DNA of 64,000 nt from Tyto alba (taxonomy: Eukaryota > Chordata > Aves > Strigiformes > Tytonidae). The DNA is taken from the NCBI RefSeq assembly GCF_018691265.1, contig NW_024881279.1, positions 4,927,243 through 4,991,242 on the forward strand. Reading direction: 5' to 3'. Under the pieces are notes generated by a model. It was not told the DNA's origin, searched no databases, and worked only from the letters and a program-made list of their open reading frames with translations. A program made the position numbers and the translations under genes. This document shows positions 50,506 through 62,295 of this stretch, one piece after another (the stretch's first letter is position 1; every line of letters starts with the position of its first letter).

Positions 50506-50738
50506 GAAACGCTTTTAACAATTTCTTGCAAGATCCTTGCTCGAACAGCACTTTTGGTGAGGGGATCGCAGCCCCTTGTCCTCCCCCAAGTCTAAGGAAA
50601 GTGCTGTGGCCGTGGAGGACCAGAGGATGATGCTTTGGGACCCTCACCCAGCCTCTGCCCCTTTTTCCAGAGGGGTTTCAATTTGTGGGGCAATGTACCA
50701 GACCAAACAGCTCCAAGAATGAAACAAAAAGAAAATTA

Positions 50739-51092
50739 AAAAAAGAAAAGAAAGAAAAGAAAAGAAAAGAAAAGAAAAGAAAAGAAAAGAAAAGAAAAGA
50801 AAAGAAAAGAAAAGAAAAGAAAAGAAAAGAAAAGAAAAGAAAAGAAAAGAAAAGAAAAGAAAAGAAAAGAAAAGAAAAGAAAAGAAAAGAAAAGAAAAGA
50901 AAAGAAAAGAAAAGAAAAGAAAAAGAAAAAGAAAAGAAAAGAAAAGAAAAGAAAAGAAAAGAAAAGAAAAGAAAAGAAAAGAAAAGAAAAGAAAAGAAAA
51001 GAAAAGAAAAGAAAAGAAAAGAAAAGAAAAGAAAAGAAAAGAAAAGAAAAGAAAAGAAAAGAAAAGAAAAGAAAAGAAAAGAAAAGAAAAGA
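50739..51092 (+). repeat. (AAAAG)n microsatellite, about 350 bases
   Basis: About 70 AAAAG units, nearly perfect. The one clear interruption is two AAAAAG units at about 50919-50931. In this frame it translates as a lysine/arginine/glutamate repeat, and on the other strand as Phe/Ser/Leu; neither is a gene. Confidence 0.98.
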
Positions 51093-51757
51093 ACACCTTC
51101 CAAACCCTGCCATTTTCAGTAAAGTGAAATTAAGGAAAAGCAAAATGTGGGAAATATATTTAAACTGGAAAGAAAAGCATTCCCCCCCTCCCCGAGCAGT
51201 AAGACTTTTTTCTTCCTTTTCTTATTTTCAATAACGTTTTCTGATTTCTGTTTTCTTCAATTAAAAATGCAGTGAAGGCACCAAAAAATTTGTAAAACAT
51301 TCCTGAGTTGCCAAATTAACTGTTGAGGGAGAAAAAAAAAAAAAAAAAAAAAAGGGATCAGCTGAAAAAACATCAGCTTGGACCCTCTGCTGCATCCCAG
51401 TGCCTCCCTGCCCTCCCTGCCCAATGCCCACTGGGCACAGGGACCCTGACCTGTGCTAACAGCCCCACAGGCTGAAGGAACCCACATGCAACTGGCTGGA
51501 TTTGCTAGAATCATAAGGAATCACCTGAAAAAAAACAAACTGGTGCAGAGCCTGGGCTCTGGGAGGCTTTCTGAGCGAGTGGCTTGACAACCCTGCCAGC
51601 TCCAACCTCTCTCTGGTGCCTTTTCTTCTTGAAGTGAGGCATAAAATAAATTGAAGCTGCTGGCTGTGGTAAACATTCCCTCCAAACATGCCTGTTCTTG
51701 ATACCCCAAATGCAGATATTCAATTGTGGAATTGTGGAAGAAAATGGAGAAAGAAAA

Positions 51758-51790
<33 letters not shown>

Positions 51791-53559
51791 GAGAGAGAGA
51801 AAAACCCCGACGCTTCCAAGACACTAAAAATAGACTCTGATCACTTACCAAATGGTAAAATGAAAATGATTTGCTTTGAATAGTCTCCAGAAAGGCTCAG
51901 ATACAATGTCTTGTGGAGCAAAATTGAATCAGTTGAAAGTGCAGACGCCAGCTCAGCCTAATCCCTCCCAGCTGCTTTGCTTTGCTTTTTTTCCAACAAG
52001 CAGCCCCTAAAAGTCATCTCCCTAATCCTGCAAACTGAAATTCAATCTTGTATTTTTTTTTTAAAATCAAGTTTCAAGCCTGGGGCTTGCAGGGTGGGGG
52101 AAGAGGAGGAGGGAGGGCTTTGGGGTTGCCTCCTTCCCCTCGACCTGACTGCAGTAAACACAGCCTTGAATTCAAGGAAAAGCTTTAGACTACAATTCAC
52201 TTGGCTTGAGCCAAACACACAAATCTGATGCTTTTAAAGCCCCTCCAGCAGACGGTAGATAGCTTTGAGATGCTCACTAAATGGCTGTCTGGTTGCTGCC
52301 TTTTTTGTTGTTGATTGGGGGCCCAAGGACACCTTGTCTCTGGGTTGTTTTTTCTTTTTTTTCTTTTTTTTTTTTTCGGTGTCTGCTTTTATCAGTGATT
52401 TTGGGTTGGGCATTTACCTAATGCAAAGACCAAGACAAACAATTTCTCACAGAGGCTGATGATTGTGGCCAGCAGTGCATGTACAGGCTCTGCTATCTGA
52501 GGGAATATCGAGAGGTATTTATGACACTTTCCCAAGAGTTTCCCAACTCCTGCCCTCCTCTCCCCCAGCTCCTGCCGCATGAGCGACTTGCAAGGACTCA
52601 GCAAAGTCTCCCGGGGCATCCCAGTCCTCAGCTCCCTCTGCGGCACCTGGGCGTGTAACTCCATGCCCTTCCAGAATTGCCTTGTCAGTCTTTGCCACCT
52701 GATGGTTCACTGATCTCAAAATTTTTTTGGCATCAAGTGATACTAGTTTGGTTTTGCAAAGTAATTGAGAATAGATAAAATAACAGCAAAGCATTCAAAA
52801 CCAAATCCCACGGCTCAGCATCCCAATAATCCAAATTCCTGGGTCTGAACACTTCCAGACTCAGTGCTTCAAAGGTTTTCCCTCTTTCAGTCATGCAGGT
52901 TGGCCCTGAGAGGCTCTTGTTTGAACCCAGGTCAGAGCCCAGAATCTGAGTAGAAAAAAAGAGAAAAAAAATTACTAAGAGTGAGAAGATGGAGATCTTC
53001 TAGAGAGTATCTATTTTACAGTATAGAAACTCCTTTAGGAGCAGCTGCAGGCAGTTGTAGATTTTTCTGGTCAGGGAAAGATTCAGAGTACCAAAAAAAA
53101 AAAAAAATCAAACTTATAAGGAGACAGTGGAGAGCTCAGGTGGGATATCACTTCTCTTACTCAGCTATATATGATGACAAAAGATATACCTATATAGTAC
53201 CACTGCAGCTGCTACACCCGTGTGGTTATTTGCAGTTGGAAATTGGTCCCATACCATTAAAATCACATATTTCACAGATGCAGAGATTATTATTTTGTCT
53301 GTTCCTAGTGTCCACTTTTCTTCATGTTCTTGTCACAATGATCTTGACCACTGGCATGTCAGGAGCAAGCTTCTACTTGATTGCAACTGGCTGTAGTTTC
53401 TGCTTTGAGACACATGGGCTTACATGTCATTTACTCAGACAATACCTATTCTTGCTCTTTGCATCCCTGTATCCATCAGTCTGATACACGATTGGGTCAC
53501 TGAGAGCGATAAAAGCATTATTACTGAAGTTACTTTGAACTGAATTGCCTCTTGTATAA
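51093..53559. other. Intergenic sequence between microsatellite blocks
   Basis: No gene recognised. Holds a 22-base A run at 51332-51353, an A21/(AAAAG)/GA composite at 51750-51804, T-runs at 52348-52376, and otherwise unremarkable DNA. Confidence 0.7.
51750..51804 (+). repeat. Poly(A)/(AAAAG)/(GA) composite microsatellite
   Basis: 21 A, then AAAAG units, then GAGAGAGAGA and a short A run. It has the same base motif as the large tract 660 bases upstream. Confidence 0.9.
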
Positions 53560-54091
53560 CGAGGGACAGCACGTTGGGCACCAGGATCGAATAGCCCCGT
53601 GTGTCGGTTGCTGGATTTTATGGTTTAAACTGATGGACAGTTTAGATAAACATGCAGAAATAAATGGGTAGAGATACACTGGTGTATGGGGGATGGATGG
53701 GTTAGAATAATTGGCATCATTACCTTGCATATACAGGGTCTATGCAGAGGATGGATAATTTTATATTAATATAGAAGTGGTGATGGAGGGAAAGCATTGG
53801 TATTTGACTAGATGGCTTAGCCGGGGGTTTGGTATGGTAAGTGTGGTCTTGATGCACATCAGGACAAGTAGAATAGATGTGGTATGTGTTGTGTTAGAGC
53901 AAGTCCTATCTGGGTGGGTGGAAAGTTTATGTAGGAGCCAGCTGGATAGATGGGTAGACGAGCTACAGATGAGGTGACTGATGGACTGCATAGTGAACCT
54001 ATGGGATAAATAGGTAGACAGAAGAGGCACTGGCTGGATTTGCCATAAGGCAGAAATGCTTTAAAATGTAGAGCTAGGTATGGGGGAACTA

Positions 54092-54570
54092 TAGAGAGAG
54101 AGAAAGAAGGAAAGAAAAAAAAAAGAAAAGGAAAGAGAAAGGGAAAGGGAAAGGGAAAGGGAAAGGGAAAGGGAAAGGGAAAGGGAAAGGGAAAGGGAAA
54201 GGGAAAGGGAAAGGGAAAGGGAAAGGGAAAGAGAAAGAGAAAGAGAAAGAGAAAGAGAAAGAGAAAGGGAAAGGGAAAGGGAAAGGGAAAGGGAAAGGGA
54301 AAGGGAAAGAGGGAAAAATAAAAATAAAAATAAAAATAAAAATAAAAATAAAAATAAAAATAAAAATAAAAAGAAAAAAGAAAAAGAAAAAGAAAAAGAA
54401 AAAGAAAAAGAAAAAGAAAAAGAAAAAGAAAAAGAAAAAGAAAAAGAAAAAGAAAAAGAAAAAGAAAAAGAAAAAGAAAAAGAAAAAGAAAAAGAAAAAG
54501 AAAAAGAAAAAGAAAAAGAAAAAGAAAGAAAAAAAGAAAAAGAAAGAAAAAAGAAAGGAGGAAGGAAAAT
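54092..54570 (+). repeat. Compound polypurine microsatellite (GGGAAA/GAGAAA/AAAAT/AAAAAG)
   Basis: Ordered blocks: GA-rich lead (54092-54140), (GGGAAA)15 at 54141-54230, (GAGAAA)6 at 54231-54266, (GGGAAA)7 at 54267-54308, (AAAAT)n at 54314-54371, (AAAAAG)n at about 54372-54524, then a GAAA-rich tail. Clean block boundaries suggest successive expansions of mutated units. The GGG tracts with three-base loops are G-quadruplex motifs. Confidence 0.97.
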
Positions 54571-54589
54571 CTTAGAATAAACTTCATAT

Positions 54590-54590
<1 letters not shown>

Positions 54591-54675
<85 letters not shown>
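54591..54675 (+). repeat. (GATA)n microsatellite
   Basis: About 21 perfect GATA units beginning AGATAGATAG, ending in GATAAATA. It is the purest remnant of the motif that pervades the surrounding 4 kb. Confidence 0.98.
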
Positions 54676-54676
<1 letters not shown>

Positions 54677-55147
54677 ATATGCATGGGCTGGATTACAGCA
54701 TACTGGAGCCTGATAGCCATATTAAAATGAGGAAATAGGTGTCTGTAAATCACATATTGGTTTGCTGAATGAGTGTGGAACAGAGAAATGTGAAAGAGAG
54801 AAAACTGGATTGGGTAGGTAAAGTAACTGCTGGGTGGCTGGGAAGTTAAGCAGCGTAAATGTAATGTGGATAGATTAAAATATGGAAATGTGGACTATCA
54901 CAAGTAGATATTGTAAGTATGTAGCTGTAATAGGACATACAGAATAAATGGAGACATGAACTGATATCTGTCTCAACAGTAGTAAAGTGATATGTAGAGA
55001 TATTCTGTGCAATGTAAATTAAATAAAAGTGACATAAGAAGTAGTGGCACTAACAGATCTAAAACTGGAAAATAGACCTAAGGAAGAAAAGGTGTTCCAC
55101 TAAAAATACTATGAATATTCTGGGGTTGGGTCAGCTGAGTAGAAATT

Positions 55148-55182
55148 GGATGGATGGATGGATGGATGGATGGATGGATGGG
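55148..55182 (+). repeat. (GGAT)n microsatellite
   Basis: About eight GGAT units followed by GGGTC, embedded in the C-poor region. Confidence 0.95.
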
Positions 55183-56547
55183 TCTATGTACTGACTGAAG
55201 AGATTATTAACTGAGCTTGTATTAGCTAGAAAGATTGACGGGATAAACATGTAGAGAGCAGATTAATAAATTAAAGGCCAAAAGAGAAAGAAACTAGATT
55301 TAGATGGACAAGTTTACAGCAGACAAAACATGTGCTGTCTGGGTAAAGGGATGGAAAGATAGCTGGAAGGATGAAATAAATATACGACTAATACAGTCAG
55401 AAAATATGGGTTGATGGGGTGAATAGGTCATTGAATATGGGGAATGTGGATAGAGGGAAGAACAGATAAAAGAACAACAATAACAGAGTTAATAGATGAG
55501 TAGTTAATAGACTAATAGACAAGTAACACCCATAGAGAGGGTATCAAGTCATTGAGGCTCCCTGCAAATACAAAGATAGAGAAGTGTGAAAAAGGTGACA
55601 TACAAGACATAAATGTGTGAAGGAAGTTTTGAGTGGATGCATGCAAAAAAAGGTAAAGTGCACAGGCAGGAGAGAAGAGTAGATACAGGAAAAAGCAAAA
55701 AAGCACTTAAGGAAGAGTCAGGTAAAATAGACATGGAGTAAATAGATTAAATATAAAAATTCATGCAGAATAAAGAGATTATGCTGAAAAAACAAGCTTG
55801 GAACAATTAGTGAGCTAACAGGTTGGACTAGGTATTGGGTAGCTAAAGAGACAGAGGAGTATTCATGACCTGGGAGTGTTGAGAAATTAGCCTGATGATC
55901 ATGTATGAATTAGAGAGATGTTAGATGGGGGAGTAAATCCTGGACAGGATGACTGATGAAGAAAGATGTGGGTGCACATGGAGCTGAGTGGGTACCAGGA
56001 AGCTCATCGGAGTGGGTAAAAGTGAGCAGAGAGATGAATATGGATGGAACAAGAAGGGAGATGAAAATCTATAGTTTACTATGTGCTATGGAAATCCAGA
56101 GAGATTAATTAAAATTTGCATCAGATTGATCAGATAGGTAAGCAGTCACAGGCATTATCTTAATGAGTATGTATAAAAGAGACTGCAAAAAAAGGTCATT
56201 AATCGTGACATTAGTTGCACTGATATCTTCAGCATGACAGGCAAAAGCAGAAGTGGTGAATACATTAGTGCCATAAGAGAGGACAAGAGCCATCAGTAGG
56301 TGTGAGATAGACTAGATGTGTGAGATGAATGTATGCAAAATAGGCAGAGAGCTCAGGTAAATGAGAATACATGGGGAAAATGGATTGCTAAGTGTTATGA
56401 AACTCAACTATAAACACTTGTAGGGATGTGTGGGAGAGATAATTAGGTGATCTGCAGTTGTAAGATGGACAGAAAGAGAACAAATCTGTTTGCACAAGAA
56501 GTAAGCATAGTGAAATGCCATGATCAAGGCTGAGATGTGACTCCCAA

Positions 56548-56945
56548 ATCAATCCTAAAACTAACCCTAATTCTAAATCCTGACACAAAGCCTACCCTAA
56601 GCTTAAAGCTTATCCTAACACAACACTAGGCCAAACCTAACCCTAACCCAATAGTATCTGAACACAGCACTAACCCATAACCCTAACCTCATCTAAAACG
56701 GCACGCAATACCTAACCCTAACACAAGCTTAAACCTACCACTGACCCTCATACAAACCATATTCCTAGCCCAAACCTAACCCATGCTTCACCCTAACCCA
56801 GCCATAACCCAAATATAATCCTAAATGCTGAACCAATCCTATCTCTAGCTGTAAAGCAATCTCAACCCAACACTAACCCTAAACAAACCCTGACCCTAAC
56901 TCTAAGCTGTAAGCCTTAACCCTATCTCTAATTTAAGATTAACCT
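56548..56945 (+). repeat. Degenerate interstitial telomere-like repeat (CCCTAA type)
   Basis: About 400 bases dominated by CCCTAA, CCTAACC, ACCCTAAC and one- or two-base variants such as CACTAA, CCATAA and TCCTAA. Examples are AACCCTAACCC near 56637-56647 and ACCCTAACTC near 56893-56902. This is the C-rich strand of the vertebrate telomere repeat, heavily mutated. Edges are sharp against the C-poor flanks. Confidence 0.8.
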
Positions 56946-58370
56946 TGCACCTTAGAGGAATAGGTACAAATATATGATGCATTTATATTTAGCTGGTACC
57001 AAACTGTGTTAAAACAAAAGAAAGAAGATTAGGTAATTATGTCAGGGATGGAGTTTTGAGTTTTATGTATTATAAAGTTATATGGTATTCGAGGTAGGAG
57101 GGTTGTCTAAATGAGGGGCTATAAGGAAGAGACAAACAAATTAAACATCTGTGTAGAACAGTTATACCAGAGAGCTCAGAGTGTGCAAGTAAATGAGAAA
57201 CTCATAGTTATGATCTCAGATCAGAGATCAGACAGATTAAGATGCATAGAACAGAGCAACCAGTGGTTAAATCACACATCCACGTAGGTTTGAGGTAGAC
57301 AGGTATTTGTATGGGCTAGACAGGTAAGGAACGAGGCAGGAGGAAATGTAAGGCAGGTGAATACCTGCAGAGTGGGGGAGCTGTGGAATAAACAGGTATG
57401 TATGTTGTCAGAGCTTGTTGAAATGTATGGAGAGGACAGGTAACGGGGTGGGTTCAGGTCAGGAAAGTGGACAGGACTGTAGATTGGCAGTTTCTGCCTT
57501 TTTCAAATTGTGATCCCTGCAGATGTGACCAGTGGAGGTGCCAGCCCCTGCCCGTGGACCGCAGGCGAGCACTGCTGGCCACTCTCCCTGAAGCCCTGGA
57601 AATGAGACGGGGGGGTAGCAAGGGTAGCAAGTCCTCCGTTTGGCACACGGGGCAGCATGTCTGTATGGACGGGCCAGTCTGGAGCAGGGCTATGGGCAGG
57701 TGAGAAGGGGCTATAGGCTGATGTGCTCAGAGGTAAAACATGCAAAGCCACTTAAGGTAAGAGGATGAGCTCTCAGAGCACAGGATCCAGCCCTTTTTGC
57801 TACCGTGCCAGGGTTGCACATGTCCTGTGCTGAATCCAGTTCAGTGCCACCACATTGGTCCACGGGACTGCAGAGGGGGCTCAGCAGAGGGGCCAAGACC
57901 CGGCTCAGCAGGCTCTGTGAGCGCAGGGCAGGAGGTGTAAGCATGCTTCCCTGCCGTAAACAGTAACCAGCTTTCCTCCAGCTCCAAATATCTCCACTGA
58001 CTCACATATTTTATTCTCCTTGCTGCAGGGAACAGGCTGGCGATGTGGGCAGAGACTTGTGTGGGATGTCCCAGCCCTGGTCTCCGCTTCTGCACCCGCC
58101 TTGGAGGGGATGCTCCCGAAAGCTGCTGGCTTCTGCAGATCAGGGAGGGGAGGCTGCTGCCTCTGCTAGCTGGGAACCAGCCCCCCAGAGCAGGCTGGCC
58201 CCCAACCTTCCCACCTGCCTTTCCAGGTTTGCTTTCAAAGGTTCAAAACCTGCCCCTGGAGACGGTTAGAGTAGGGTCTCGCTTTGTGAGCGCGTCAGTT
58301 TAAATTTAGGACCCGACTTCAAACACAGACTTGTGAGAGCACGACTCGCCAAAACGCTTCCTTCACCTCG

Positions 58371-58607
58371 CTTAACTTCAGGCTTAACTTCAGGCTTAAC
58401 TTTAAGCAACTTTATTTTGCTGGCTTTAGTAGAGTGCGAGCAGCAGGGTGTGAGCAGCGCTGCGGTTATCCACAGGGCACAGCCCCACTCCCCGCAGCCG
58501 GCAGCAAATCTCCAGCTGGCCTCTGTGGGACCAGGGCTTCACCTCATGCCTAGAAGCACGTTGCTGGGTAGTTTCCTTGTGTACTTAAGCACTTTCCTGA
58601 ATTATCT
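58371..58607. repeat. Probable relic of the same palindromic repeat family
   Basis: Begins with a 12-base tandem motif, CTTAACTTCAGG twice (58371-58394), then CTTAACTTTAAGC. Near the right end, GTACTTAAGCACTTTCCTGA (58581-58600) resembles the terminal CTTAAGTGCTTTGTTGAATT of the 47.4-kb element. The middle is unrecognisable. Confidence 0.35.
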
Positions 58608-58799
58608 CTTAAATGAGTGAATCCTCCTTCTAGACTTCCTGGGAAAAAGAAAGGAAGGGAGTGGAGGGAGAATGGGAATTTCTGAGGGTGCCTGAGTGCC
58701 GAGAGCCAGCCCTTGGAAGGGATTTGGGTTCTCACAGTTTCACCCTGGCAGTTAGAGGAGCCTCAGAAGGAGTCAGAGCAGAAAACTCTGAAAGACACA

Positions 58800-59010
58800 G
58801 GCACTGGGTGCTTTTAAAGATCCCACTATATACTTAGCTGTATCTCCAGACATCTAAATCCCTCTAAAAGTCTCACTCTTAGTGTCTAAATCCCAGGTGC
58901 CTAACTCACTTCGAGGAAAATCTCACACCAGGACTGATTCACTGAATCATTTTTTAAAATCTGGTCCTCACTCACATAGGGCTTTTGAAAATCCCACTGC
59001 TAATCTCCTA
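58800..59010. repeat. Diverged old interspersed repeat
   Basis: Repeated phrases TCTAAATCCC, GGTGCCTAACTCAC, GAAAATCTCAC and GGCTTTTGAAAATCCCAC match the wording of the old amniote repeat also seen at 31480-31690. Fragmented; family not assigned. Confidence 0.4.
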
Positions 59011-62000
59011 TACCCAGGCATGTATCACTTTGAAGCCTGTAAAATAAATTGCTTTGTGCTCCTGGGGGACAGCAGCTACTTTGTCCCTGCTCATACTAAG
59101 TCAGATTTTTGTTTCTTGCATATTAACACATAGATTTTTGGGGAAGTTCTGAAGCTGCTATGCAAGACTTGAATTAGCAACCCGGGTCGAGTGTTGTTTT
59201 ACATGTTATTTTGGAGAGGCATCGCTGTCCTGGGTTGTGTGTCTGCAGCAGCAGAGGTGTCGGGAGGAGCTGCTTCTGGGCTGCTCATTTACATCGGTGG
59301 GGTTCGCCCGTGGGCACAAGCCTTTGCTCAGCTCCACTGATCTCCTGGGAAGATTTGTGAGCAAATTTGCTCGTCTCTAGCAGAGACTGAACATTGTTAC
59401 CTGTGTTTTTGCAAACTTCGGGGGGTTTTTTTCCAAGTTCTTGCAAACTTCACTTGTGTGAAGAAGGCAAAAAAATCAAACACATATGTTCTTTCATTTT
59501 ATTTTTTTTTTATTTCCTATGGGAATTTTTATTTGTTGGGAAGTTTTTTGGTAAATACAAATTTTGTGCATATGTTTTCTTCATCAGAGGAATTGGAGCT
59601 GGGGATAAACAAATTATTTTTTCCTGTTAAAAAAAAAAAATAATAATCATGCCACAAAAGAAAAGGCTGGCTGCCATTGAAGCATTTTTTGATAGAAAAT
59701 CTGCCTGCAGCCCTACTGCTTAATCAGTTTGGAGCAGAACGTAGTCTGTAGCTTGTTAATAAGAGCAGCTTGCTCGAGTGGTTCGCACAATGGTGAACTG
59801 CAGAGGAGGCTTGTTGCATAGCTGTGGATTTTATTTTGCAGCTCTGTTAATTAAAACATATTTTACTTTGAAGGAGGTTTTTACTGTTTTCTATGAGGGT
59901 GAGCAGAAAACTGTTCTCCTGGATAGATTAAAGGAGGGATATGAAGTAATTTTTTTAGAAGTAACAACTTAACTTTGTTTGATGGGCAAACTCTTAGCAA
60001 AAACAGTATGTAGTTTCTTATTTTTATTTGTTCTTGATCCTTGTGTACGGGCTGTTTTATGAGTCTGAATATCTTGGCTGTTTTGATAATATCGAACTAA
60101 ATTTTCACATACAAGTTGCCAAACTGGAACAGAAAAGTTGTCACAGATTCTTGTTTAATTGATAGAGTAATTTTTACTTATACAAGGGTAAACTAAAATA
60201 ATAAGGCCTGAAACTGTGCCATTGAACTTAATGACAAACCCTTCATAGGTTTCATATAAATCCTGTATTTTTATTATCCCAGTTCCAGCAACTTTTGTTG
60301 CAAGTTTGCAGCAAAATGTTAGGGCATTTCTAAGTGTTATTTTTATTATACAAAATCCCATTAAAATCAGTACTGAAGCATCCCATTAATTTAAATGGGA
60401 CTTTGCATAGTTTGCTGAGTTCCAGGCCACAGATAAAGAAAAGTATGCAATTTGGAGTTAAACTGACCACAGCTTTTTATTAGAAGACATTTAATCTCAA
60501 ACGAACAGCGCAGTCTGAGGCATAAAGTCTTTGTGAACTTCATCTGGGCGGGTGCAATAGGAGCCTCCACCATGCAGCAACTTCTGGGTTGGTCGTCTGG
60601 GACCTCTCAGGACCATATAGCGTATGACCATATAGCATTCCCAGGCAAACCCCCAGCCCAGGTAGGTATGCAAAGTGCTCCCCAGGCAGCTTTGCCTTGG
60701 AAATGCTAATAGGTAAGCCAGCACACCCAGAACAAATGGAAAACTTGATTCAGCTGTTTCTCTGGCTCCAAGTATCTGCTCGCCTTGACAAAGGCAAGGC
60801 TGTGGGCAGGGGGCTGGGGGGGGGGGGGAGGTTCTCCGCAGCACCCGAGCGGGCTGGAGCCACGTTAGGTCGAAGCGATGCAGGTTCTGAAATCCCTGCT
60901 TGAGCTTCACACCCTGGAAACCAGTTGGAGGAACGTGCAGGGCAAGGGATGGAAAACCATCGCTGCCGGTGTGCGGACACAGCCAGACGCTGGCAAGGGG
61001 TGTTCAAAATCCAAAGTGTGAAGGGAGCCGTTTTATACATGGGGACCCCCCTTTGGCAGCTTTGGGGGTTAAGGGAGCATTAAACGACAACCCCCCCTTG
61101 GCTGCCCCCAGCGTGGACACACACCTGGGCACCTCCAAGGGCATATCTCGAAGGAAGCTGTGCTTGGGCAAGATGGTCCCCAGCCATTCTTCAAACACAC
61201 CAAAACTCCCAATAATTCAAGCTCTAACCATTGTGGGGGAGACCTAAAGGCTGTTGGAAGTGGGACGTCTGTAGAAGGGCACAGGGAAGGTGTAGGAGCT
61301 GCTTTCTGCTCAGCGCCTCCTTGGAATTTTATTCTTCCCTGAGCCATAAATATGTCAAGATGCCCAAATTTCTCCCAGGAGAGGCGGATCACCTTTCCCT
61401 GGTGCATTCCCAGGGCAGGGGGACACTGGTGATGGCCAGAGGACAGAAACCCAAGCAGGCTGAGTCCCTGGTCCCCAGCCGAGCTTCAAGCTGGGGATCA
61501 GGACTCCCGAAAACAACCGAAACTTGTGGGAGGGTTTGGCTAAACGTGAGCCCTGCAGTGGCTACTCTGATTTAGGACTAACAGTGCTACCTCCAGGAAC
61601 AGGAGAAAATGAACACCGAAAATCCAAGCTAAAATAACAGCTGAGGGCTTGCAGATACCCTCCCAGGTGGAAACTGGAGAGGAAACCCAGTTATTTTCCT
61701 GATCTGGTGCACGGTCCTGGAGCTGGGATAAGTGGTGAAGTAGCCGAGAATACTCAGCTCCTCTCTGCTGAACCCCCCCGGGTTAAGTGCAAAGCCACTG
61801 CGCATCCCCCCAGCCCCGGGACGGGGGCTCCGCGGGCACGAACACCCCCCCACACTGCCAGGGAACGGCTCCCGGGGCTCCGCGGGGCCACGCTGCCCTG
61901 CGCGGCCGCGGAAGCCCCGCGGGGTTTAAGCGGCTCCGTAAAGAGAGCTGCAAGTCCCTCCAACCCCCCCCGCCCCACGCACACCGGAGGGCGGGTGGGG

Positions 62001-62129
62001 TGAGGGGGACGGGACACATCCGCGGCCGCGCAAATAACGCGTTTGGGTGGCGGGGATAGGGAGGGCAGCCCCGGTCGTGGCTTTTCCCGCCGCGGAGGAA
62101 AGTGGCGTGATCCCGCCGGCTCCGGCCTC

Positions 62130-62250
62130 GCCGCAGATGGTTAATTGTTTCGTTGGCTGAATTATGGCAATTTTTTCACAAAATATTAATAGTGTTCATA
62201 ATAAAAAAGGGTAAAGAAAAGAGTAATGAAATCGGCGTCTTTTGTGCTTG
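62130..62250. promoter_or_regulatory. AT-rich islet inside the CpG island, candidate conserved element
   Basis: GGTTAATTGTTTCG, TGAATTATGGCAATTTTTTC and AAAATATTAATAGTG sit between two very GC-rich halves. They contain several homeodomain-type cores (TTAATTG, TTAATA). The abrupt composition change is directly visible; function is inference. Confidence 0.25.
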
Positions 62251-62263
62251 CAACAGCTTCGGG

Positions 62264-62289
<26 letters not shown>
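62264..62289 (+). repeat. (GT)n microsatellite
   Basis: About 13 GT units directly after CTTCGGG, inside the CpG-island region. Confidence 0.95.

Positions 62290-62295
<6 letters not shown>

Larger units (their letters stand above)
37208..50738. other. Intergenic region right of the CATSPER3 relic
   Basis: 13.5 kb with no recognised gene. It alternates moderately GC-rich (37350-38180, 44090-46100) and AT-rich segments, with T-runs (40235-40257). Long open frames occur in the GC-rich parts, the longest being 278 codons at 39843-40679. They read through poly-T tracts, lack family similarity and are best explained by composition. Repeats inside are listed separately. Confidence 0.7.
53560..57460 (+). 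repeat. C-poor decayed GATA/GGAT-type repeat region
   Basis: Nearly 4 kb in which the plus strand is conspicuously poor in C. It is built from variations on GATAGA, GGATGG, GTAGA, TAAATAG and similar words, with perfect microsatellites at several points. It reads like an old tetranucleotide-based satellite that has drifted. The telomere-like block at 56548-56945 interrupts it and is C-rich on this strand. Confidence 0.65.
57461..61739. other. Intergenic region between the repeat block and the right CpG island
   Basis: No gene recognised. It includes GC-rich sequence at 57500-58300 and 60620-61600, AT-rich sequence at 59400-60480 and a G-run near 60818-60828. Old palindromic-repeat fragments occur at 58371-58607 and 58800-59010. 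Confidence 0.65.

Noticed and set aside
50644..51143. Long frames coding Lys/Arg/Glu or Phe/Ser/Leu repeats
   Set aside because: Pure translation of the (AAAAG)n microsatellite.
53859..54587. 242-codon minus-strand Phe/Leu/Pro-rich frame
   Set aside because: Translation of the compound polypurine microsatellite.
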